The notes under the pieces were generated by a model. It was not told the DNA's origin. It made no database searches and saw only the letters and a list, made by a program, of their open reading frames with translations. Shown here piece after piece: positions 28,512 through 33,781 of a stretch of DNA of 33,781 nucleotides. Location of the stretch: positions 1-33,781 of the forward strand of contig JANYBS010000167.1 of NCBI GenBank assembly GCA_025360715.1. The letters run 5' to 3'. Position numbers and translations under genes: made by a program. Source of the stretch: Candidatus Eiseniibacteriota bacterium (GTDB taxonomy: Bacteria > Eisenbacteria > RBG-16-71-46). Positions within the stretch are counted from its first letter, which is position 1, and each line of letters opens with the position of its first letter.

Positions 28512-29669
28512 CTAACGCGCTCCAAGCGCGCGCGCGGCCGGCAGCCGGGCGCCGGTGGAATCGAACAGCGCGCAGTTCTCCCACGGCGATGGTGCGCCGG
28601 GCACGCTCACCCATGCCGGTTCCCACCAGTACAGCCCTGCGCCGCGGCCCAACGGGATGTCGGCGAGCGCCGATCGCACCGCACGCACGAAGATGGCTTG
28701 CGACTCGAGCGACGCATCGAGCCCGGGCAGCAACGCGCGCGTATCGCCCATGATCTGCTGCGCAAAGCGCCGCGTGCTATCGCCAGCCGCCGCAGGCGCG
28801 CCGGAGGCGCGCAGCGTGAATGGATACGCGGTCTCGACCACGTACACGGGCCGCTGGTAGCGCCGCGCGAGCATCGCCAGGTTACCGCGCAGCGCCGGGA
28901 TGCCGCCGTGCCACAGCGGGTAGTACGACACACCGATCGCATCGAAGCGCAGGCCACTCACGATCAGGTGATCGAAGAACCACCGGCACGCCGCGCTGTC
29001 ACCGCCGGCAGACACATGCACCATCACGCTCACGGGCGCAGTGCCGGCTCCGGCGCGCACGCCGCGTGCCGCGTGTTCGAGCAGCGACGTGAAGCGGCTC
29101 CATTCGTCCCGGTTGTCTCCTTGGATGTGGCCGCGCTCCCACATCATGCCGTGATCGACCTCGTTGCCCACCTGCACCATGGCAGGGGGCGTGCCTTGCG
29201 CGACCAGGTCGGCGACGGTCTCTCTCGCCCAGCGTTCCGTGGAGTCCGCGAGCGCAGCAAAGTCGAGCGCGCTCCAGGCCGCGGGCGTGGGCTGGTGCGC
29301 GGGGTCCGCCCACGTGTCGCTGAAGTGCAGGTCAAGCAGCAACCGCATGCCCGACGCATGCGCGCGCCGCGCCATGGCCAGCACTGTGGGCAGCGCGCTC
29401 GCGGAGTCGCCGGGCGTGTGCCAGAGCCGCAGTCGCACGGCATCGATGTCCGCGCGATGCAACAGCGTGAGCGCATCGGCCTCGCCTTGGCCATCGTGGA
29501 AGCGCGCGCCGGCCGCCTCGATGCGCGGCAGCGACGAGAGGTCGGCGCCATGATCGAACGCGCGCGCGGGCGCCGCGATCGCGCCGGTGAGCACGACCGC
29601 AAGTGCCAGCACGCGCGCAGGCACGCGCCCCGCGCTCACGCGCCGCGCGCTCACGCGCCGCGCGCTCAT
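28512..29669 (-). CDS. Exported GH53 endo-beta-1,4-galactanase-like glycosidase
   Basis: 385 residues from ATG 29669, which overlaps the queG stop as ATGA; two further in-frame GTG starts lie 5 and 10 codons on, inside a triplicated 15-bp unit. A signal peptide follows (VLALAVVLTGAIAAPARA), with export expected after about residue 37. GH53 blocks are GADLSSLPRIEAAGARF, VRLRLWHTPGD, LLLDLHFSDTWADP with WSALDF, the acid/base Glu170 in MVQVGNEVDHG, and the nucleophile Glu279 in VYVVETAYPF. GLYWWEPAW closes the barrel. The family cleaves beta-1,4-galactan side chains of pectin (arabinogalactan I), so the organism may use plant or algal polysaccharide. Coupling to a tRNA-modification gene is functionally odd. 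No transporter or other glycosidase is adjacent. Confidence 0.9.
   Translation of the reverse strand: MSARRVSARRVSAGRVPARVLALAVVLTGAIAAPARAFDHGADLSSLPRIEAAGARFHDGQGEADALTLLHRADIDAVRLRLWHTPGDSASALPTVLAMARRAHASGMRLLLDLHFSDTWADPAHQPTPAAWSALDFAALADSTERWARETVADLVAQGTPPAMVQVGNEVDHGMMWERGHIQGDNRDEWSRFTSLLEHAARGVRAGAGTAPVSVMVHVSAGGDSAACRWFFDHLIVSGLRFDAIGVSYYPLWHGGIPALRGNLAMLARRYQRPVYVVETAYPFTLRASGAPAAAGDSTRRFAQQIMGDTRALLPGLDASLESQAIFVRAVRSALADIPLGRGAGLYWWEPAWVSVPGAPSPWENCALFDSTGARLPAARALGAR
29625..29669 (-). repeat. Triplicated 15-bp unit containing the start codon of the GH53 gene
   Basis: On the - strand three contiguous 15-mers begin ATGAGCGCG, GTGAGCGCG and GTGAGCGCG (29669-29655, 29654-29640, 29639-29625). 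Units 1 and 2 differ only in the first base; unit 3 differs at one further base. They encode MSARR-VSARR-VSAGR, giving three in-frame start codons. Confidence 0.9.
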
Positions 29670-30832
29670 GCGTGCCCCTGTGCGACCGCGAACGCGGCGG
29701 TGGCTTCCTCGCGCACGAACGGATCGGCGTCGAGCATGGCGCCCTTGAGTGCTTCGCGCGCCTCGAGTATCTCGCGCGAAGTGGCGCCTGCCGCGCCGTC
29801 ACCGCGCGCGAGCTGGCCCAGCGCCCACGCGGCGTGACCGCGCACCAGCGCTTCTTTGTCGCGCGTGAGCGTCTGCATGAGCGGCGCGATCGCCTGGCGC
29901 TCGCCACGGTTGCCGAGCGCGACACACACGTTGCGCACGAACCCTGCGCGGTTTGCGCGGCGGATGGGACTGTCCGCGAAGAGTTCCATGAATTCCTGTT
30001 CGCCGATCCGCAGGAAGCGCTCGAGCGACCAGCCGCTCAGCTCGTTCGCATGCAGCCGCGCCTCGCGAGCGGGCGGCGCGAAGCGGTTCCACGGGCAGAC
30101 CTCCTGGCACAGGTCGCAGCCGAAGATCCAGTCGCCGATCGCCGGGCGCAATTCGCGCGGGATCGGCCCGCGCAGCTCGATCGTGAGGTACGAGATGCAC
30201 AGCCGCGCGTCGACCTGGTACGGCGCGACGATCGCGCGCGTGGGGCACACGTCGATGCAGCGCGTGCACGTGCCGCAGTGGTCTTTGCCAATGGGCACGT
30301 CGGGCTCGAGCTCGCGGTCCATGAGGATCTCGCCGAGCAGGAACCACGAACCGCGCTGCGGATGCAGCAGCCCCGAGTGCTTGCCTGTCCAGCCGAGGCC
30401 GGCGCGCTCCGCCCAGCCACGCTCCAGGATGGCGCCGGTGTCGGCGTACCAGAGCGAGTGCGAGCCGGGGAAGAGTTCCGTGCGGATCCAGCGCTCCAGT
30501 GGGAGCAACTTGTCCTTCATGATGCGGTGATAGTCCTCGCCGGCCGCATAGCGCGCGATGCGGCCCAGCCGCTGGTCGCGAGCGATGTCGCGATCGGGCG
30601 GATGACACAACGCCACGCACAGCACCGAGCGGATGTCCTTCACAAGCAACTCCGGCTTCGCGCGGCGCGCGCGGTGCTTGTCGGACGCCAGCCACGCCAT
30701 CTCGCCATGCCGGTCCGCCGCGAGCCATGCGTCGTAGTGCGCCTGCGCGTCGAGCCGCGCCACCGCCGCCACGCCAACGGCATCAAAACCCAGCGCGAGC
30801 GCGTGGGCCTTGAGCTCCTGCGTGGCGTTCAT
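29666..30832 (-). CDS. queG: Epoxyqueuosine reductase with C-terminal HEAT repeats
   Basis: 388 residues from ATG 30832. It catalyses the last step of queuosine synthesis in tRNA, reducing epoxyqueuosine with a cobalamin and two [4Fe-4S] clusters. Cluster ligands are in HCGTCTRCIDVCP (Cys186, 189, 192, 196) and FGCDLCQEVCPWN (Cys239, 242, 246, with Cys212 in LCISYLTIEL). The conserved acid is Asp131 in WYADTGAILERGWAERAGLG; GKHSGLLHPQRGSWFLLGEI is the usual next block. The last ~90 residues form HEAT-type helices (RNVCVALGNRGERQAIAPLM, ALVRGHAAWALGQLARG), normal for one QueG subgroup. No other queuosine gene is nearby. It follows the Trp-rich lipoprotein gene by 25 bp and overlaps the GH53 gene, so the three appear to form one operon. 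Confidence 0.95.
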   Translation of the reverse strand: MNATQELKAHALALGFDAVGVAAVARLDAQAHYDAWLAADRHGEMAWLASDKHRARRAKPELLVKDIRSVLCVALCHPPDRDIARDQRLGRIARYAAGEDYHRIMKDKLLPLERWIRTELFPGSHSLWYADTGAILERGWAERAGLGWTGKHSGLLHPQRGSWFLLGEILMDRELEPDVPIGKDHCGTCTRCIDVCPTRAIVAPYQVDARLCISYLTIELRGPIPRELRPAIGDWIFGCDLCQEVCPWNRFAPPAREARLHANELSGWSLERFLRIGEQEFMELFADSPIRRANRAGFVRNVCVALGNRGERQAIAPLMQTLTRDKEALVRGHAAWALGQLARGDGAAGATSREILEAREALKGAMLDADPFVREEATAAFAVAQGHA

Positions 30833-30857
30833 GCGCGCGTGGCCGGTGAGCGCGCCG

Positions 30858-31880
30858 TCAGCGCCCCGTGGAGTCAGCGGGTGCCGCGCTGCGCATACGC
30901 GGGTGCTTGACCGCCGAAGTGTCGCGCGCGAGCGGGCGCGCGGGCGGTTTGGACAGCGGCCGGCGCACCGGGATCGGATCGCCCGGCTTGTAGCGCGGCG
31001 GCGAGGGGGCATTCGGTGTCGCGGGCAGCACAGGCGCCGGCGAGGATTCGCCGCTGCGCAGCGAGCGCAGTTCCCGCGCAACGGCTGAGACCGCGCGTTC
31101 GGTGCGCGACTGCAACTCCTGGATGCTGTGCGGGCGCACGTCGCCCGGCAGCCGCATGCGCTGCGGTTCATCGTTCGTGCGCTGCGCGGGCATGGGCGCG
31201 CCCAGCCGGCTGAGCATGCCCGCATCGGGTCCGCGGTTGAAGTACACGCCGTTCGAATGACCGGCGTTGAACACGCCGCGCACATCGCCCTTGGCGTTGG
31301 CGAGGTTGGTGATGAAGCTCGCCTGCACGCCCGCGCCGCCATCGGAGAGCGCGCGCGCCGGGATGAACGTGAACGCGCCACCGGGCACGCGGTCGAACGA
31401 GTCGTAGTCGTTCGGCCCGAGCGCCGCCCAGCCGACCAGATCGCCGACCGACACCCACGCGACCCACGATGGCGCCCACAGGCCGCCCGGTTGCCACACC
31501 CAGCCCTGATAGTTGTCGTAGAGCCAGCTGCCGTAGTGATAGGTGATCCAGCCGAAGGGCTCGGTGGAATTCCAGATCCAGCCGTACACATCGGAGGGCT
31601 CCCACCAGCCCTCCTGGTAGGGCCGCCACGCGACGAAGTTCACCGCCGGGCGGAACACCCATCCGTAGGGCTCGATCAGCGTCCAGTCGCCGTAGGACTC
31701 GAGTTCGTCATAGAACGGCCGATAGGCGGGCGGCAGGCCGATACGGGCCGCGGGCATGGCGGGCCGGTAGTTGCCGGCATCATTGGGCCCCTGCACCTCG
31801 TCGCCACCCACAACGGCACAGCCGGTCGGGGAGAGCGCGAGAAGCGCGAACAGGCTGAGCGTCAACCATCTGCGGAACAA
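30858..31880 (-). CDS. Trp/Tyr-rich lipoprotein-like DUF6600-type protein
   Basis: 340 residues. The start is TTG 31880, supported by GAGGTG six bases upstream; no in-frame ATG is available. The N-terminus is an export signal (WLTLSLFALLALSPTGCAVVGG) whose Cys21 lies in a lipobox-like context (SPTGC), so a lipoprotein is likely though the box is imperfect. Residues 60-170 carry repeated aromatic units of the type YGDWxxxxxYGWVF, WxPYQEGWWEPSDVYGWIW, FGWITYHYGSWLYDN and YQGWVWQPGGLWAPSWVAW, characteristic of the DUF6600 group, whose function is unknown. The C-terminal 130 residues are Pro/Arg/Ser-rich and probably disordered (PATPNAPSPPRYKPGDP). It is probably attached to the outer membrane. 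First gene of the lipoprotein-queG-GH53 operon. Confidence 0.8.
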   Translation of the reverse strand: MFRRWLTLSLFALLALSPTGCAVVGGDEVQGPNDAGNYRPAMPAARIGLPPAYRPFYDELESYGDWTLIEPYGWVFRPAVNFVAWRPYQEGWWEPSDVYGWIWNSTEPFGWITYHYGSWLYDNYQGWVWQPGGLWAPSWVAWVSVGDLVGWAALGPNDYDSFDRVPGGAFTFIPARALSDGGAGVQASFITNLANAKGDVRGVFNAGHSNGVYFNRGPDAGMLSRLGAPMPAQRTNDEPQRMRLPGDVRPHSIQELQSRTERAVSAVARELRSLRSGESSPAPVLPATPNAPSPPRYKPGDPIPVRRPLSKPPARPLARDTSAVKHPRMRSAAPADSTGR

Positions 31881-31971
31881 GATGCACCTCGCGGGCTGGA
31901 CGAGCGGGCCGAAGACTCCAAGCCACCATACACCGCCTTCGGATGCAGGGACATACCCCGAAAGCTCTCAT

Positions 31972-31985
31972 TTCCGTTCACGGAA
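31972..31985. promoter_or_regulatory. 14-bp palindrome, candidate operator
   Basis: TTCCGT-TC-ACGGAA, a perfect inverted repeat about 40 bp upstream of the - strand -10-like site. Its half-site TCCGT/ACGGA recurs in the leader hairpin of the divergent gene (32165-32177). Confidence 0.45.
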
Positions 31986-32121
31986 GGCGGCACGTCGGCC
32001 GCCAAGCGCTCGGCCTGCGGTGCGCGGGTCCCGATACCGATCATGCGGGCGCAAGTGGAGGCGCCGGAATGGGATGCCCCGCTAAGGAGTTGTCATATTG
32101 TGCCTTGGCATTGAAGTTCAT

Positions 32122-32149
32122 TTGCAATCCCCGACAATGCTGACATACT
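32122..32149 (+). promoter_or_regulatory. Putative promoter of the TQGYWKNH-protein gene
   Basis: TTGCAA (32122-32127), 16-bp spacer, CATACT (32144-32149) in an AT-richer pocket. An alternative pairing is TTGAAG (32111-32116) with GACAAT (32133-32138). The leader would be roughly 60-75 nt. Confidence 0.5.
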
Positions 32150-32161
32150 TCTAGCCCCCCT

Positions 32162-32180
32162 CGTACGGATGGTCCGTGCG
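32162..32180 (+). promoter_or_regulatory. Leader hairpin with ACGGA/TCCGT arms
   Basis: CGTACGGA (32162-32169), loop TGG, TCCGTGCG (32173-32180): 8 bp with one T-G pair. It lies in the predicted 5' leader, about 35 nt before the start codon, and shares its half-site with the palindrome at 31972. Confidence 0.45.
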
Positions 32181-32215
32181 AATCCTCCAGACCGCCATAC
32201 GAAATGAGGGACGCT

Positions 32216-33133
32216 ATGCGTCGTCTTGTCACCCCGTTGTGCCTTGCCCTCGCCGCAGCCGCCTTTGCCGGCTCTTCTTTCGCCGCGACGCTCGATAGCC
32301 CCCAGATCCAGCCCGTGGTCTCCGGCCGTACCAGCATCAAGGTGCAGGTCGCTGCGGGCCAGAGCGGTGCTCCCGCCGGCTTCCGTGTCCAGTGGATGCC
32401 TGCGTCCACGTTCGACGCGACCGGCACCTGGCCGGCCTCGGGCGATGCCTCGCTGATGCAGGCCGACTTCACGGGCACGCCGACGCTCAACACGACCGAT
32501 GGCACGGCGAGCTTCCGCCTCGGCTCGAACGCCGTCGCCGGGCTCCAGATCGGCGACCTGTTCGACGAGACCGGCCTGTCGGCGAACCTCAATTCCGTCC
32601 AGGAGCTCGCTGCGAACAATGACTACGTCGTGCGTGTGCAGGCGATCGGTGATGCCGGCGTCGACGCGAGCACGTGGTCGGCGACGATGCGCGTGGCGGC
32701 CGCGAACACGGCGATCCAGAACTGCACGTTCACGCAGGGTTACTGGAAGAACCACGCGAACGTGTGGCCGGTCAGCAGCCTGATGATCGGCACCGTCACT
32801 TACACCGAGGCGCAGATACTTCAGATCTACAATCAGCCGGCGGCAGGCAACGGCCTGATCTCACTCTTCCATCAGCTGAGCGCGGCGAAGCTCAACATCG
32901 CCCAGGGCGCGGTTGCGCCGGCAGCGGTGGCGACGGCGCTCGCGAATGCCGACGCCCTGATCGGCAATCTGGTCGCGCCGCCGATCGGCTCGGGCTCGTT
33001 GTCGCCCAGCTCGACGAGCGCGCTCACGCAGACGCTGGATGACTTCAACAACGGCGTCACGGGCCCGGGCCACTGCGGCACGGTCGGCGCGAAGTCTGCC
33101 ACGTGGGGTGTGCTCAAACTGCGCTATCGCTAG
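32216..33133 (+). CDS. Secreted protein with FN3-like and TQGYWKNH domains
   Basis: 305 residues from ATG 32216, preceded by GAGGGA; an in-frame ATG four codons earlier (32204) is less well placed. The signal peptide is MRRLVTPLCLALAAAAFAGSSFAA. Residues 25-160 read as an FN3-like beta-sandwich (PVVSGRTSIKVQV, GFRVQWMPASTF, NDYVVRVQAIGDAGVDASTW). The second half begins NCTFTQGYWKNHANVWPVSSLMIGTVTYTEAQILQIY, then GNGLISLFHQLSAAKLNIAQGA. This module recurs in exported bacterial proteins, often ahead of sorting signals; its function is unknown to me. Cys at NCTFTQ and at PGHCGTVGAKSA may form a disulfide. No C-terminal sorting domain of the kind seen in the other three secreted proteins is present. 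A strong terminator follows; the promoter region carries palindromes suggestive of regulation. Confidence 0.82.
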   Translation: MRRLVTPLCLALAAAAFAGSSFAATLDSPQIQPVVSGRTSIKVQVAAGQSGAPAGFRVQWMPASTFDATGTWPASGDASLMQADFTGTPTLNTTDGTASFRLGSNAVAGLQIGDLFDETGLSANLNSVQELAANNDYVVRVQAIGDAGVDASTWSATMRVAAANTAIQNCTFTQGYWKNHANVWPVSSLMIGTVTYTEAQILQIYNQPAAGNGLISLFHQLSAAKLNIAQGAVAPAAVATALANADALIGNLVAPPIGSGSLSPSSTSALTQTLDDFNNGVTGPGHCGTVGAKSATWGVLKLRYR

Positions 33134-33154
33134 TCGAAGCTCTCGCGACAATTC

Positions 33155-33187
33155 AACGGGGCGCCTCCCTTGCGGGGGCGCCCCGTT
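33155..33187. terminator. Bidirectional intrinsic terminator
   Basis: Perfect 11-bp stem AACGGGGCGCC (33155-33165) with GGCGCCCCGTT (33177-33187); the loop can add a CCC/GGG pair. TTCGCTTTGC follows. Placed between the converging TQGYWKNH (+) and ETF-QO (-) genes. Confidence 0.85.
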
Positions 33188-33220
33188 CGCTTTGCACTCG
33201 CGGTTGCCGGCGTCGCGCGC

Positions 33221-33781
33221 CTAGAGCTGCTTGTAGTTCGGGCCGCCGCCGCCTTCGGGCGTGGTCCACGTGATGATCTGGTACGGGTCCGCGATGTCGC
33301 AGGTCTTGCAGTGCACGCAGTTCGACGCGTTGATCTGCAGTTTGAGCGCATCACCGCCCTTGGCTTGGTCCGGGACCATCTCGTACACCGCAGCAGGGCA
33401 GAAGTGCTGACAAGGATTGCCGTACTCGCTGCGGCATTTCGTGGCGCACACGCTCGTGTCGGCGACCAGAAGGTGCACGGGCTGGTCTTCCTCGTGCATC
33501 GTGCCGCTCAGATACACGTCAGCGAGCTTGTCGAACGTGAGCACGCCGTCCGCCTTGAGTGGCGCCAGCTTGCCGTGTGGGTGCACGGCCTTGAGCTTCT
33601 TCATGCGCTCGTGGCTCGCGTGGCCCTTGAGGTGATCGCCCAGCGGATCGAGCCCGCCCATGGCCATCTGGAAGCCCGTGCGTGGCAGCGCCGACCACAG
33701 GCCGCCATCAAACGCCTGGTGGAAATTGCGCATGCCGCGCAACTCCGCGCCCGCCCATGAATCGTTCACCTTCTGCTCGTA
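33221..33781 (-). CDS. Electron transfer flavoprotein:quinone oxidoreductase, C-terminal part
   Basis: The frame is open through 33781, so the gene begins outside the window; the GTG at 33769 is internal. The visible 187 residues are the C-terminal part of ETF-QO. Landmarks are ELRGMRNFHQAFDGGLWSAL, DKLADVYLSGTMHEEDQPVHL and the iron-sulfur domain: CATKCRSEYGNPCQHFCPAAVYE and INASNCVHCKTCDIADPYQIITW, ending PEGGGGPNYKQL. The [4Fe-4S] cysteines lie in these two blocks. The enzyme passes electrons from reduced ETF, charged by acyl-CoA and other dehydrogenases, to membrane quinone. The FAD-binding N-terminal part is not visible. The crotonase at 6330 could belong to the same catabolic context, but it is far away. 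Confidence 0.95.
   Translation of the reverse strand, partial: YEQKVNDSWAGAELRGMRNFHQAFDGGLWSALPRTGFQMAMGGLDPLGDHLKGHASHERMKKLKAVHPHGKLAPLKADGVLTFDKLADVYLSGTMHEEDQPVHLLVADTSVCATKCRSEYGNPCQHFCPAAVYEMVPDQAKGGDALKLQINASNCVHCKTCDIADPYQIITWTTPEGGGGPNYKQL

Larger units (their letters stand above)
31881..32215. other. 335-bp divergent intergenic region, regulatory
   Basis: The region separates the DUF6600 gene (-) and the TQGYWKNH gene (+) and is visibly lower in GC than its surroundings between 32085 and 32160. It holds the palindrome TTCCGT-TC-ACGGAA (31972-31985), a - strand -10-like TATGGT (31930-31925), the + promoter and a leader hairpin. I see no gene in it; short open frames on both strands lack ribosome sites or protein-like composition. 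Confidence 0.6.

Overview
The window is GC-rich, densely coded bacterial chromosome. Three separate secreted proteins (1-2193, 7134-9434, 12388-16929) end in the same FlgD-like/type-A sorting-type domain: a PNPF-like opening, then VYDxxGRRVR, then WDGxDxxGxxxxPGxYFxR. This points to an FCB-group or neighbouring lineage that tags exported proteins this way. Candidatus Eisenbacteria-like genomes are my best guess, by inference only. I see no rRNA, tRNA, CRISPR, transposase, prophage gene or origin.

Layout. 1-2193: 3' part of a galactose-oxidase-like secreted protein. 2281-4904 (-): an MprF-like membrane aminoacyl-lipid synthase and a GNAT acetyltransferase, translationally coupled. 5026-7106 (+): membrane-anchored TPR protein and a crotonase-family hydratase. 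7134-9434 (-): secreted protein with eight 54-residue propeller-type repeats. 9714-12305 (+): ispH, an unknown anchored protein and a LigB-fold protein that seems to have lost its metal ligands. 12388-17387 (-): small coiled-coil protein coupled to a 1513-residue secreted HExxH metalloprotease. 17602-20181 (+): GT4 glycosyltransferase, creatininase-family amidohydrolase and exported DinB-like protein.

20258-22782 is a redox block: AhpD-like protein (-), Cys-rich anchored protein, Fe/Mn superoxide dismutase and BCP-type peroxiredoxin, followed by a stand-alone LON-domain protein. 23805-25956 (+): tryptophanase and a UPF0173 metallo-hydrolase. 25972-27150 (-): CPBP intramembrane protease. 27189-28507 (+): moaD, a GNAT gene and moaE. 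28512-31880 (-): Trp-rich lipoprotein-like protein, queG and a GH53 galactanase. 32216-33133 (+): secreted TQGYWKNH-domain protein. 33221-33781 (-): C-terminal part of ETF:quinone oxidoreductase, running off the window.

The genes do not form one pathway; this looks like a mixed housekeeping/accessory stretch of many short transcription units. The most informative signals are regulatory and architectural. (1) A recurrent -10 element (C)TANNNT lies 6-12 nt before the start codon of seven operon-head genes, implying leaderless or near-leaderless mRNAs beside genes with clear Shine-Dalgarno sites. (2) A 32-bp inverted repeat is centred on the sod -10 box. (3) Perfect 10-12 bp hairpins without a U-tract sit at the sod/bcp and bcp/LON junctions. 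(4) A GNAT gene is bracketed exactly by a 10-bp direct repeat inside moaD-moaE. (5) Five 10-bp tandem repeats, in helical phase, lie just upstream of the GT4 promoter. (6) The GH53 start codon is triplicated. No complete new multi-gene system is evident.
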